Below are positions 30,061-39,539 of a stretch of 64,000 nt of DNA, piece after piece (positions within the stretch are counted from its first letter, which is position 1; each line of letters begins with the position of its first letter). The translations under genes were made by a program, and so were the position numbers. Origin of the DNA: Chitinophaga pinensis (GTDB taxonomy: Bacteria; Bacteroidota; Bacteroidia; Chitinophagales; Chitinophagaceae); NCBI GenBank assembly GCA_945878115.1, contig CAMDVD010000008.1, positions 1 through 64,000 on the forward strand. Reading direction: 5' to 3'. The notes beneath the pieces are model-generated. The model searched no databases, was not told the DNA's origin, and saw nothing but the letters and a program-made list of their open reading frames with translations.

Positions 30061-30624
30061 ATGAAACGAAAACAAAATGTACCATTTTATGTAATTGCCA
30101 TACTAACTTGTAGTATTTATTTTGCTGCCTGTAGCATTGATAAAGGGAAAGCGAATTTGGCTAAAACTACCGTACATTTTAAGGATTCTATTCGACATTA
30201 TTTTGCCGTACCACAGGGTAAAGATTTGACTATCCCATTTACATTTTATAATACTGGTCAACATCCTTTGGCTGTTCTTGAAGTACAAACTTCTTGTGGT
30301 TGTACCAAAGCAGAATTTCCATCAAGGCTAATAGAATCAGAAGGTCAAGGCGATATCGTATTGCATTATAATAGTATCATGAATATTGGCTATACGCAGA
30401 TTTATGTTACTGTAATTATGAATACAGCGCCAGTATCTATTCATACATTAATCTTTGATGTGAATACCGTTCCTAATGCTTTGTATGTAAAAGATTATGA
30501 AGAACTATATGACGAGGAACAAGAATTGAAAAAGAAAACAGGTGTAGAAAATGCGGTTGATGGTGATGAAACGCAAGCGGAGAAAAACTATTATACCGAT
30601 TCATTAGCGTACGATACTTATTAA
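30061..30624 (+). CDS. DUF1573 domain-containing lipoprotein
   Basis: FAACS lipobox; FTFYNTGQHPLAVLEVQTSCGCTKAEFPSRLIESEGQGDIVLHYNS. Confidence 0.88.
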   Translation: MKRKQNVPFYVIAILTCSIYFAACSIDKGKANLAKTTVHFKDSIRHYFAVPQGKDLTIPFTFYNTGQHPLAVLEVQTSCGCTKAEFPSRLIESEGQGDIVLHYNSIMNIGYTQIYVTVIMNTAPVSIHTLIFDVNTVPNALYVKDYEELYDEEQELKKKTGVENAVDGDETQAEKNYYTDSLAYDTY

Positions 30625-30663
30625 TTTTTTCTGAATTTAAAAAGAGAACAATCCAATTGATTT

Positions 30664-31230
30664 ATGGTGAAGAATGTAATTTTATTTGCTTCTGGAAATG
30701 GAAGTAATGTGGCCGCAATTTTATCGCATTGTAAGAATATTTCCGATATCCATTTTCCAGTAATAGTGACGAATAATCCGAAAGCGGGTGTGATACAATT
30801 GGCAAAGGAAAATGGAATAGATGTTTTATTGATAAACAAAGCTATTTTTGATTCCGCTGTTTTTTTAGATACTTTAGAACGTTATCAACCATCTCTATTG
30901 GTCTTGGCAGGTTTTTTATGGAGAGTACCAGCTTATTTAATAGAGGCATTTCCCAAACAAATCATCAATATACATCCTGCATTATTGCCCAAGTATGGTG
31001 GCAAAGGCATGTATGGACATCATGTACATGAAGCTGTGATTGCAAACGCCGAAAAGCAAAGTGGCATCACTATTCATATGGTGAATAAGGAGTATGATGA
31101 AGGAACTATTTTGTTACAAAAAAAAGTAGACATTACACCAACAGATACAGCCCAAACATTGGCAAGTAAAGTACTTGCATTAGAGCATGAGTGGTATGTA
31201 CAGGTGATACGGAATTTGTTGCAAGTCTAG
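30664..31230 (+). CDS. purN: Phosphoribosylglycinamide formyltransferase
   Basis: VILFASGNGSNVAAIL; VLAGFLWRVPAYLIEAFPKQIINIHPALLPKYGGKGMYGHHVHEAVI; SGITIHMVNKEYDEGTIL. Confidence 0.95.
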   Translation: MVKNVILFASGNGSNVAAILSHCKNISDIHFPVIVTNNPKAGVIQLAKENGIDVLLINKAIFDSAVFLDTLERYQPSLLVLAGFLWRVPAYLIEAFPKQIINIHPALLPKYGGKGMYGHHVHEAVIANAEKQSGITIHMVNKEYDEGTILLQKKVDITPTDTAQTLASKVLALEHEWYVQVIRNLLQV

Positions 31231-31259
31231 ATAAATCTAGACGAAATTCAAATGAATGC

Positions 31260-31303
31260 AACATGAATAGGAATGTGGCGCTTCAGCCCTTCCTATTCAT
31301 GTT
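31260..31303. terminator. Hairpin between convergent genes (candidate bidirectional terminator; related to the 42.4 kb repeat)
   Basis: Perfect 14-bp stem AACATGAATAGGAA...TTCCTATTCATGTT with an inner GGC/GCC extension. Confidence 0.55.
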
Positions 31304-31309
31304 CAATTC

Positions 31310-32959
31310 CTATCGAATATATTCTTTCAATTCCTCCTCAAAATAATGCAATGCATTTTTGATAGGCAATGGCAGTCCGCCGCCTAATGCACAGAGAGAG
31401 CCTATTTCTAAAGTCTCTAATAAATCATTGAGTAAAACTCGATCTACTGTATAATCACTTGTTCTGGCTTTGTGCAACATTTCATAACCTCGTGTGCTAC
31501 CAAGGCGACAAGGAAAACATTTGCCACAACTTTCATGTGCAGTAAACTGAAACAGATGTTCCAGATATTGAATTAATGGAAAGTCGGCAGGTATACAAAC
31601 TATAGAAGCATGACCCAATAAAAATCCATTTTCGTGAAAGCTTTCAAAATCTATGGTCAGGTCTTTTATTTTTTCAAGAGGAACTAAACCACCTAATGGT
31701 CCGCCTATATGCATGGCTTTAATGGCAGTTTTAAAACCTAAACCTAATTCATCAATTACAGTTTGTAATGGTGTGCCCATCTCTACTTCGTAAATACCAG
31801 GTCGATTGAAAAAACCATCTAATGAAATGAGTTTAGTGCCTGTTGATTTACCACGTCCAATAGCTGCAAATTTCTCACCACCTTCTTGAATGATAGATGG
31901 GATACAAGCCAAGGTTTCAACATTACTTACAATAGTTGGTTTGTTGAAAAGCCCTTGCTGTGCTGGATACGGAGGACGTACACGTACCTCAGGTCTTTGT
32001 CCTTCAATGGATGAAAGTAAAGCAGTTTCTTCACCACATATATAAGCACCTTGCGCATGAATAATTTTAAAATCAAAGGAGAAATCGGAACCGAAAATAT
32101 GTTCACCCAATAAGTTTTGGTCTCTTAATTTTTGTATTTCTGTAATACAATGAGTAATGCTTTCTGGATATTCCGCTCTAATATATAGTACACCAGAAGA
32201 GGCTCCAACAATATATCCGGCTATCATCATGCCTAACAAAACTCGATGCACTTGATGTTCTAAAAGATAGCGATCGCTGTATGCGCCTGGATCTCCTTCA
32301 TCGGCATTGCACACAATAAATTTAATATCGCTTTCTGTATTTTTACAGCTTTCTAATTTGAATGCAGTTGGAAATCCAGCACCTCCTCTACCCCGTAATC
32401 CAGAGGTTTTGAGAGCAGCCAATAATTCTTCTTTTGGTTGAAATAAAATAGTTTGTAAAAGCGAATAATACGTTTCCATATTTGTACTTGGTGCAGTAAG
32501 AATAGGTAAACCTTTACTACCAATAAAATAGGAATCTAGAATTTTTGTTTTTTCGTTTTTGATTTGTGCAATGTTATCTATCGCATGGCCAGAATAATTG
32601 GAACCATCATAAAAGAAAGAACTGTTTTCGTGGCAACGACCTAAGCAACACATTTCTCCAATTTCTGTTCCATCAAAATGATTAGCTAATTTTTCTTTTA
32701 AGGCCGATTGTGTTCCTGCACTTAAGCAAGAACTTCCATTGCAGATATATACTTTTTTCCCTTTGTTTTCTTCTCTTGTAAAATCATAGAATGTAGCACT
32801 ACCAAACACATTCGCATTGCCAATTAAAAATTCTTTTGCTAATTGTTCTGATTGTTCAATGGAAACAGATCCTGTGTCCTGCGCAGCTTCGCCAAGTTTT
32901 TCAAATAAATTATTTTCTAATCCTTTGCGCCCAGAAAGTTCGCTGATATTGAACGACAT
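31310..32959 (-). CDS. NADH-binding iron-sulfur flavoprotein (NuoE-NuoF fusion; FdsB/HoxF-like)
   Basis: N-terminal thioredoxin-like [2Fe-2S] cysteines (CNGSSCLSAG...CCLGRCH); GLRGRGGAGFPTAFKLE; CNADEGDPGAYSDR; GAYICGEETALLSSIEGQRPEVRVRPPYPA; ESCGKCFPCRLGS; SLCALGG. Confidence 0.92.
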   Translation of the reverse strand: MSFNISELSGRKGLENNLFEKLGEAAQDTGSVSIEQSEQLAKEFLIGNANVFGSATFYDFTREENKGKKVYICNGSSCLSAGTQSALKEKLANHFDGTEIGEMCCLGRCHENSSFFYDGSNYSGHAIDNIAQIKNEKTKILDSYFIGSKGLPILTAPSTNMETYYSLLQTILFQPKEELLAALKTSGLRGRGGAGFPTAFKLESCKNTESDIKFIVCNADEGDPGAYSDRYLLEHQVHRVLLGMMIAGYIVGASSGVLYIRAEYPESITHCITEIQKLRDQNLLGEHIFGSDFSFDFKIIHAQGAYICGEETALLSSIEGQRPEVRVRPPYPAQQGLFNKPTIVSNVETLACIPSIIQEGGEKFAAIGRGKSTGTKLISLDGFFNRPGIYEVEMGTPLQTVIDELGLGFKTAIKAMHIGGPLGGLVPLEKIKDLTIDFESFHENGFLLGHASIVCIPADFPLIQYLEHLFQFTAHESCGKCFPCRLGSTRGYEMLHKARTSDYTVDRVLLNDLLETLEIGSLCALGGGLPLPIKNALHYFEEELKEYIR

Positions 32960-33039
32960 AAATTTCTTTTAAGTAAACGAAGATAAAAATAAAAGGCTAA
33001 ACTAAAAATGTGGTGAAAGGAATAAGCTGCAGATGCTTT

Positions 33040-33128
33040 GTATTGCGGCAACGATAGAAGTGGAAATCCTTTTTGCTTGCTCTGAAGCAAAAAGATTGGA
33101 ACGAATAGCGTGTGTGCCGCCCAAATAA
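33040..33128 (+). repeat. Dispersed structured intergenic repeat, copy 1
   Basis: ATTGCGGCAAcGATag...GTGGAAAtCC ... GCCGCCCAAA ends; internal perfect hairpin CTTTTTGCTT-GCTCTG-AAGCAAAAAG (33069-33094). Confidence 0.6.
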
Positions 33129-33173
33129 TTCGAACAATAAAATTGATTTCATAGTAACATATCCATAACCCAT

Positions 33174-33689
33174 TTATTCTTTAAACCATGAACTGTACAT
33201 CACATAATTATTTGCGATGCGACCAATTTCGTTGTGGATTAATTCTTGTGAAATGTCCTTCTCTTTTTTAGCAGGAACGCCAGCATAAATGCTGTTGGGT
33301 TCGCATTTTGTATTTTCTAAAACCACCGCACCAGCAGCTATAATGGTATGACTAGCGATATGCACATTATCCATTACAATAGCCCCCATACCAATTAACA
33401 CATTGTCTTCAATAGTGCATCCATGTACCAATGCATGATGACCGATAGACACATTGTCGCCGATGTTTGTTTTTGTTTTTTCGTAGGTGCAATGTATACA
33501 GGCGCCATCTTGGATATTTACTTTATTGCCAATACGAATACTATTCACGTCGCCACGAATAACTGCATTGAACCATACACTGCACTCATTGCCCATGACT
33601 ACATCGCCTACTATTGTGGCGTTTGGCGCGATAAAGCAATTGTCGGGAATGGTAGGCAGTACACCTTTTACAGGCAAGATTAGTGGCAT
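33174..33689 (-). CDS. Gamma carbonic anhydrase family protein (left-handed beta-helix)
   Basis: NCFIAPNATIVGDVVMGNECSVWFNAVIRGDVNSIRIGNKVNIQDGACIHCT...SIGHHALVHGCTIEDNVLIGMGAIVMD. Start taken at MPLILPVKG. Confidence 0.93.
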   Translation of the reverse strand: MPLILPVKGVLPTIPDNCFIAPNATIVGDVVMGNECSVWFNAVIRGDVNSIRIGNKVNIQDGACIHCTYEKTKTNIGDNVSIGHHALVHGCTIEDNVLIGMGAIVMDNVHIASHTIIAAGAVVLENTKCEPNSIYAGVPAKKEKDISQELIHNEIGRIANNYVMYSSWFKE

Positions 33690-33771
33690 ATTTCTTATAT
33701 TGTAAAAACAAAGAAAAGAACTTTTACCCACTAATTCGTATTTCCATTTACTTTTCTGTTTCTTTGTAATC

Positions 33772-34962
33772 ATGACGTCGCGGCAACTTTTTTTACAACA
33801 TGTAGCACAAACATCGGATGCTCCACTTTGCTTTGAAATTGAAAAAGCGGAGGGTTGTTATTTATATGATGTGCATGGTAAAAAGAATATTGATTTAATC
33901 GGTGGTATTAGTGTGGCGAATACTGGTCATGGAAACTTGGCAATTAAAAAAGCGATACATGATCAAGTAGAAAAATATCTACATGTCATGGTGTATGGTG
34001 AAGTGATTCAAAGTCCACAAGTGAAGTATGCCAAGGCTTTGGCAGACGTATTACCAACTTCATTAAACAGTATTTATTTTACCAATAGTGGAACGGAAGC
34101 AACGGAAGGTGCAATGAAATTGGCGAAAAGATTTACGGGAAGAAGTAAAATGATTTCGTTCAAAAACTCTTATCATGGCAGTACGCAAGGTGCATTAAGT
34201 GTAATGGGTAGCGAGTATTGGCAACAAGCATTCAGACCCTTACTACCAGATATTTATCAGTTCAATTACAATGATACATCTGTTTTGGAATGTATAGATG
34301 ATACTACAGCTTGCGTCATCATGGAGCCACTCCAAAGCGAAGCGGGCGTTTTAGAAGTAGATAAAAATTGGATACATGCCATAAGAGAAAAGTGCACAGC
34401 TCATGGGGCTTTATTGATTTTGGATGAAATACAAACAGGCTTTGGAAGAACTGGAAATTTATTTTTATTAGAAGAGTTAGGTATTATTCCTGACATATTA
34501 TTATTGGGAAAAGCATTAGGTGGTGGCATGCCTTTGGGCGCATTTATTGCGGATAAAAAAATTATGGACACCTTATCGTTTAATCCTGTATTGGGTCATA
34601 TCACCACATTTGGTGGACATCCTGTGAGTTGCGCTGCTGGACTTGCTGCCTTAGAATTTGTGTTGCAAAGTGATACTATTTCGAGTGTATATGAGAAAGA
34701 AAAATTGTTTGTAGAATTGCTAGTTCACTCGGCTATACAAAAGGTTTCGAGTTGCGGATTATTGATGGCATTACATTTTGATAGCTTTGAAACCAATAAA
34801 AAAATAATAGATACTTGCATAGCAAATGGTGTGTTCACTGATTGGTTTTTGTTTGCTGCACATGCTTTACGAATTGCGCCACCACTCACTATTTCAGAAC
34901 AAGAAATTAGAGAAGCTTGTGCTATTATTCTACAAAGTATAGAGCAAGTGGTACATGCATAA
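33772..34962 (+). CDS. Class III PLP-dependent aminotransferase (aspartate aminotransferase family / acetylornithine aminotransferase-like)
   Basis: IYFTNSGTEATEGAMKLAKRFTGR; LILDEIQTGFGRTGNLF; ILLLGKALGGGMPLGAF; HITTFGGHPVSCAAGLAALE. Confidence 0.93.
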   Translation: MTSRQLFLQHVAQTSDAPLCFEIEKAEGCYLYDVHGKKNIDLIGGISVANTGHGNLAIKKAIHDQVEKYLHVMVYGEVIQSPQVKYAKALADVLPTSLNSIYFTNSGTEATEGAMKLAKRFTGRSKMISFKNSYHGSTQGALSVMGSEYWQQAFRPLLPDIYQFNYNDTSVLECIDDTTACVIMEPLQSEAGVLEVDKNWIHAIREKCTAHGALLILDEIQTGFGRTGNLFLLEELGIIPDILLLGKALGGGMPLGAFIADKKIMDTLSFNPVLGHITTFGGHPVSCAAGLAALEFVLQSDTISSVYEKEKLFVELLVHSAIQKVSSCGLLMALHFDSFETNKKIIDTCIANGVFTDWFLFAAHALRIAPPLTISEQEIREACAIILQSIEQVVHA

Positions 34963-36670
34963 TCAATCTATTGCACGATTTTTATTTGCTTCACTTGTAG
35001 CTTTATTTTTCGTTGGAAGTTTTGGTTTTCTACTATTTCAATTTTGGCAGTACGACACCTTAGTGCAAACTATTTTGGACGGTTTACATCGGCAAGATTT
35101 GTATACTATTTTAACGACAAAATTTTTTACACCGACAAAATATGAGCAAGTAAAAATGTTGGCAAGCATAGGTTCTGGATTGTCATTCTTGATGATGTTG
35201 GGCCTATGGTATAAAAGAGAAAAGGCTATACATGCATTGACCTGCTTTGTTCAGGATATGGCGAAAGCTTGGCAAGGATTTAAAAAGACTTTTCAATTTC
35301 AAACAAAAACGAATCGTAAGCTTTTTTATATACTGTTGTTCTTCATTTTTGCTCGAAGCATATATTATGCAACTGCCTATTTTATTCAATTTGACGAAGC
35401 ATGGAATTACAATATTTTTTTGCATCAACATCTATTTTATTCAGTCGTTGCTTACAATAATTATCCTTTGCATAATTTGGTGACATGGTTTTTTGTACAT
35501 GGATTTCCAAATAGTTTATTGGCAATGCGTATGCCTTCTATTTTGATAGGGATATGCAATTGTGTATTGGTTTTTTGTATCGTCAAAAAGTTATTGGTAA
35601 ATGAAATAAGCGCCTTGTTTGCCATGATCATTTTTGCATGTTTGCCTGTTTCTGTTTTCTATATGTTGTATGCAAGAGGTGTTTTATTTGAAGTTTTTTT
35701 TGCACTCCTTGTTATTTATTTTATCATTCAATTTGTAGAAAAAGGCTTCAGTCTAAAGTTTATTTTTTATTTGGCATTACTCAATGCATTGGGCACCTAT
35801 AGTATGTTGTCGCATCCTTATTTTATTTTGATGAGTGGCATTGGTATTTTTTTTATTTTATTATTCCAAAAAAAAGGAAGACAATTAAAATACAGTGTGT
35901 TTTATGTATTGTTGTCAATAGCTTGTAGCGCCTTATTGTTGCTTCCAATGTATTTAGGTACTGGATTTTCATTGGGCTTGGAAGCTGCCATGAGTCACAG
36001 TAGATTTTTATCCTTGCATCATGTTCTTCCTTTTCACTGTTACTCCGATTTTATAACTGGCAGTCCATATACATTTTATGCTTTGTTCTTTGTGAATATT
36101 TGTTTTGTATGGTATGGCAAAACAAATGCAGAACGTATCTTTTATATAGCTTGTTTGAATCTCTTTTTGTTAAGCAGCGTATTTATCATTCCATTATTTA
36201 CACATACTTACGCAGTCGAAAGGGCATATAGCTTTTTGGTCATAGTGCCTGTCATGAGTATTGGTATGTTATTTCATATTTTATCTTTACAATGGAAGTA
36301 TGTCCTTGGATTGAGCAGTGTAGTAGTACTCAGTATTTTATCGCATACGCATGATTATTTGAATTGGAGTAAGCAATTGGATAAGGAAGTTCGTCAATTA
36401 TCGGAGTTATATATCGCACATCAAATTACGGAAGTGTATAATACGCATACTAATTATTATTATTTTGTACCTGGCATTGAATATTATTTAAATGTACAAC
36501 ATCAATCTATGTTGTATACAACTTCTTTACAAAGTAGTAAACGCTATAAGGCAAATGGTGCAAGCAAACCCTGTATAGTCGCCGATTCTACGTTTACAGA
36601 TACAAATTATTTTCTTTTATATCGATTAAAAAAGATGGAGGTTTTTATTCAAAAGAAAACGAGTCATTGA
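34955..36670 (+). CDS. Multi-pass membrane protein, GT39/ArnT-like glycosyltransferase
   Basis: 571 aa with ~12 TM segments. The motif FDEAWNYNIFLHQHLFYSVVAYNNYPLHNLVTW (acidic D-E in the first loop) resembles GT-C fold enzymes. Confidence 0.65.
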   Translation: MHNQSIARFLFASLVALFFVGSFGFLLFQFWQYDTLVQTILDGLHRQDLYTILTTKFFTPTKYEQVKMLASIGSGLSFLMMLGLWYKREKAIHALTCFVQDMAKAWQGFKKTFQFQTKTNRKLFYILLFFIFARSIYYATAYFIQFDEAWNYNIFLHQHLFYSVVAYNNYPLHNLVTWFFVHGFPNSLLAMRMPSILIGICNCVLVFCIVKKLLVNEISALFAMIIFACLPVSVFYMLYARGVLFEVFFALLVIYFIIQFVEKGFSLKFIFYLALLNALGTYSMLSHPYFILMSGIGIFFILLFQKKGRQLKYSVFYVLLSIACSALLLLPMYLGTGFSLGLEAAMSHSRFLSLHHVLPFHCYSDFITGSPYTFYALFFVNICFVWYGKTNAERIFYIACLNLFLLSSVFIIPLFTHTYAVERAYSFLVIVPVMSIGMLFHILSLQWKYVLGLSSVVVLSILSHTHDYLNWSKQLDKEVRQLSELYIAHQITEVYNTHTNYYYFVPGIEYYLNVQHQSMLYTTSLQSSKRYKANGASKPCIVADSTFTDTNYFLLYRLKKMEVFIQKKTSH

Positions 36671-36731
36671 AAAAAAGTGTAGTGGAAAAACTGCAAGTAT
36701 TAAAGCAGGTCGGAATTTTGCTGATAAAAAT

Positions 36732-36739
36732 TATATTTG
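36732..36739 (+). promoter_or_regulatory. -7 box TATATTTG, 6 nt upstream of asnS ATG
   Basis: TATATTTGCACCCTATG. Confidence 0.5.
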
Positions 36740-36745
36740 CACCCT

Positions 36746-38173
36746 ATGAGAAAAGAAATAGCAGAAATAATAAAAGGGACAGAGGTAGATTATACAACCA
36801 CCGTGAAGGGTTGGGTACGCACGTTCAGAAACAATCAATTTATTGCGTTGAATGACGGAAGTACGAATCATAATTTACAAGTGGTGGTGGCATTGAATTT
36901 CTTGGATGATGCAACACTGAAGCGTATTACGACCAGTGCTTGTATTAGTGCAACAGGTAAAATTGTAGCTTCACAAGGTAAAGGACAAAGTGTAGAACTT
37001 ATTGCGGAAAGCATAGAAATATTAGGTGACAGTGATGCAGAACAATATCCATTGCAACCTAAAAAGCACAGTTTAGATTTCTTACGTGAAATTGCGCATT
37101 TGCGTTTTAGAACCAATACTTTTGGATCGGTTTTTCGTTTACGTAATGCCTTGACCTTTGCCATACATCAATTTTTTCAGGAGCGAAATTTCTTGAATAT
37201 CCATTCGCCAATTATCTCTGCAAGTGATGCAGAAGGTGCTGGAGAAATGTTTCATGTTACTAATTTTGATTTGGAAAAATTGCCTCTAACCGAAAGTGGA
37301 GAAATAGATTATACACAAGATTTTTTTGGACGTAGTGCAAACCTTACGGTTAGCGGACAACTAGAAGCAGAATTAGCAGCCATGGCATTCACCAAAGTAT
37401 ACACATTTGGTCCTACCTTTCGAGCAGAAAATTCAAACACAACACGCCACCTTGCTGAGTTTTGGATGATAGAACCGGAAGTGGCTTTTAATGAATTGAA
37501 AGACAATGCGGATCTTGCAGAAGCCATGTTGAAATACGTGATTAAATATGCGATGGATAAACATCCTGACGATATCACATTTTTGGATGCTCGACTTGCG
37601 GAAGAAGAAAAGCAAAAGCCAACCGCAGACAGAGCTGAGTTTGGATTGATAGAGAAATTAAATTTTCTATTGGAAAATAATTTTGAGCGAATTACCTATA
37701 CCGAAGCCATACAAATATTGTTGGATTCGCCAGCTTACAAGAAAAATAAATTTAAGTATGATGTAAGTTGGGGTATCGATATGCAAAGTGAACACGAACG
37801 ATATTTGGTGGAAAAACATTTTAAAAAACCGGTCATCGTAACGGATTATCCAAAGGATATAAAGGCGTTTTATATGCGTCAAAATGAAGATGGAAAAACA
37901 GTTGCCGCGATGGATATTTTAGCACCAGGTATTGGTGAAATTATTGGCGGTTCGCAAAGAGAAGAACGATTGGATAAACTAGAACAGCGCATGGTAGAAA
38001 TGAATATTCCTACTAAGGAAATGTTTTGGTATTTAGATACTCGTCGCTTCGGAACGTGTAAACATGCGGGTTTCGGACTAGGCTTTGAGCGATTGGTACA
38101 ATTCGTAACTGGTATGGGCAATATTCGAGACGTGATTCCTTTTCCAAGAACACCGAAGAATTGTGAGTTTTAG
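36746..38173 (+). CDS. asnS: Asparagine--tRNA ligase
   Basis: [82 protein letters not shown]-terminal [31 protein letters not shown]. Start is ATG 36746; the track TTG at 36737 lies inside the promoter box. Confidence 0.97.
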   Translation: MRKEIAEIIKGTEVDYTTTVKGWVRTFRNNQFIALNDGSTNHNLQVVVALNFLDDATLKRITTSACISATGKIVASQGKGQSVELIAESIEILGDSDAEQYPLQPKKHSLDFLREIAHLRFRTNTFGSVFRLRNALTFAIHQFFQERNFLNIHSPIISASDAEGAGEMFHVTNFDLEKLPLTESGEIDYTQDFFGRSANLTVSGQLEAELAAMAFTKVYTFGPTFRAENSNTTRHLAEFWMIEPEVAFNELKDNADLAEAMLKYVIKYAMDKHPDDITFLDARLAEEEKQKPTADRAEFGLIEKLNFLLENNFERITYTEAIQILLDSPAYKKNKFKYDVSWGIDMQSEHERYLVEKHFKKPVIVTDYPKDIKAFYMRQNEDGKTVAAMDILAPGIGEIIGGSQREERLDKLEQRMVEMNIPTKEMFWYLDTRRFGTCKHAGFGLGFERLVQFVTGMGNIRDVIPFPRTPKNCEF

Positions 38174-38188
38174 AGGATAATAAAAAGC

Positions 38189-38767
38189 CTATTTAAAAAA
38201 CGTCATTTTATAATCCACTTTTATTTTCCCCTTCGCAATATTATCCAATTTTGTTTTGAGTAATCTGCGTTTGAGTGGATTGATATGGTCTATAAAAAGC
38301 TTGCCTTCGATGTGATCATATTCATGTAAAATAATGCGAGCCGTAATACGATCAAAGGTTTGGGTATGGGTTACAAATTGTTCATCTTGGTAAGTAATTG
38401 TCACTTCTTCGGGGCGCATAATGTCTTCACGAACTTTGGGTATACTCAAACAGCCTTCATTGTATTTCCAATCGTTGCCAGCTAGTTCTTGGATTTGCGG
38501 ATTGATAAAAACCTGCTTAATGGGCTTTTCATCTTTAAAATCATTTTTATCTTCTTCATCCGCATTTTCTACAATTTGTAAACTGTCTACCAAAAATAAA
38601 CGAATGGTATGATTGATTTGTGGAGCCGCCAAACCTACGCCATTACTGTAATACAAGGTTTCCCACATATTGGCAATCAGTTCGCTAAGGTTGGGATAAT
38701 CTGCTGTAATTGGCGGACAAACTTTACGTAAATTAGGATGACCGTATGCAACAATAGGTAATATCAT
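38189..38767 (-). CDS. def: Peptide deformylase
   Basis: NGVGLAAPQI; NEGCLSIP; ILHEYDHIEGKLFID. Confidence 0.97.
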   Translation of the reverse strand: MILPIVAYGHPNLRKVCPPITADYPNLSELIANMWETLYYSNGVGLAAPQINHTIRLFLVDSLQIVENADEEDKNDFKDEKPIKQVFINPQIQELAGNDWKYNEGCLSIPKVREDIMRPEEVTITYQDEQFVTHTQTFDRITARIILHEYDHIEGKLFIDHINPLKRRLLKTKLDNIAKGKIKVDYKMTFFK

Positions 38768-38872
38768 GTGGCAAAAATGCGATTTTTTTTTTACTAAGTT
38801 TTATAGAATGGAAATTAAATTATTTAGTAGAAATCTTTCATAAATACTTTCTTTCATAACCTCATCCTTTAA

Positions 38873-38896
38873 TTCCTTCTCCAATTGGAGAAGGAA
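38873..38896. repeat. Perfect 24-bp palindrome TTCCTTCTCCAATTGGAGAAGGAA
   Basis: Read directly; between def and ruvX. Confidence 0.8.
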
Positions 38897-38916
38897 AGGC
38901 TATTTAAGAGAGAGTT

Positions 38917-39330
38917 CTAGCGGTCCGTTGCCATATAGCTTTGTAGCAAAATGACCGCACTAATTTCATCTACCAATGCTTTGTTTTGCCTGTCCTTTTT
39001 TTTCAATCCACTATCAATCATCGTTTGAAAAGCCATTTTAGAAGTGAAGCGTTCATCAACGGTTTGGATGGGAATATTGGGAAATGTTTTTTGAAATAAA
39101 GGAATAAATTTTTCAACTAAAGGTGTGGCGTGCGTTGGATCGTTGCGTAAAGATTTGGGCATACCGATAATCACCAATTCAACCGCATTGTTGCTGCAAT
39201 AATTTTTTAAATAAGCAATCAATTCTTCTGTATTCACCGTGCACAAGCCATTGGCAATGATTTGCAATGGATCTGTAACCGCAAGTCCAGTTCTTTTTTT
39301 ACCGTAATCAATCGCAAGGATTCGTGGCAT
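38917..39330 (-). CDS. ruvX: Holliday junction resolvase RuvX/YqgF
   Basis: RILAIDYGKKRTGLAVTDPLQIIA; VIIGMPKSLRNDPTHATPLVEKF; VDERFTSKMA; DEISAVILLQSYM. Confidence 0.94.
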   Translation of the reverse strand: MPRILAIDYGKKRTGLAVTDPLQIIANGLCTVNTEELIAYLKNYCSNNAVELVIIGMPKSLRNDPTHATPLVEKFIPLFQKTFPNIPIQTVDERFTSKMAFQTMIDSGLKKKDRQNKALVDEISAVILLQSYMATDR

Positions 39331-39400
39331 GTAGGTTGAATAAATGGGTGATGAATATTGTGAAGTTAAAAATAGAAGTACGCATTAGGAAATGAAAATT

Positions 39401-39495
39401 TTTTGGGCGGCGAACACGTCCTGACGATAAATGTCAGGATCCGTTTTCGCTCAAAGCAGCGAAATCTGGACTTTCCACAATCTTTGCCGCAATGC
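39401..39495 (-). repeat. Dispersed structured intergenic repeat, copy 2 (opposite orientation to 33.0 kb copy)
   Basis: Minus strand reads GCATTGCGGCAAAGATTGTGGAAAGTCC...GCCGCCCAAAA. Hairpins TTTCGCT-CAAAGC-AGCGAAA (39445-39464) and TCCTGAC-GATAAAT-GTCAGGA (39419-39439). Confidence 0.6.
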
Positions 39496-39539
39496 CTCGA
39501 TCATTAAAAATTATTTTTTTCATTAGATTTTTGCTTGCG

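Noticed and set aside
33423-33705. Overlapping plus-strand ORFs antisense to the gamma carbonic anhydrase gene
   Set aside because: Antisense frames of a well-supported beta-helix coding sequence; no family signal.
36737-36745. TTG start of asnS in the ORF track
   Set aside because: The TTG is part of the TATATTTG promoter box; ATG 36746 fits AsnRS N-termini.
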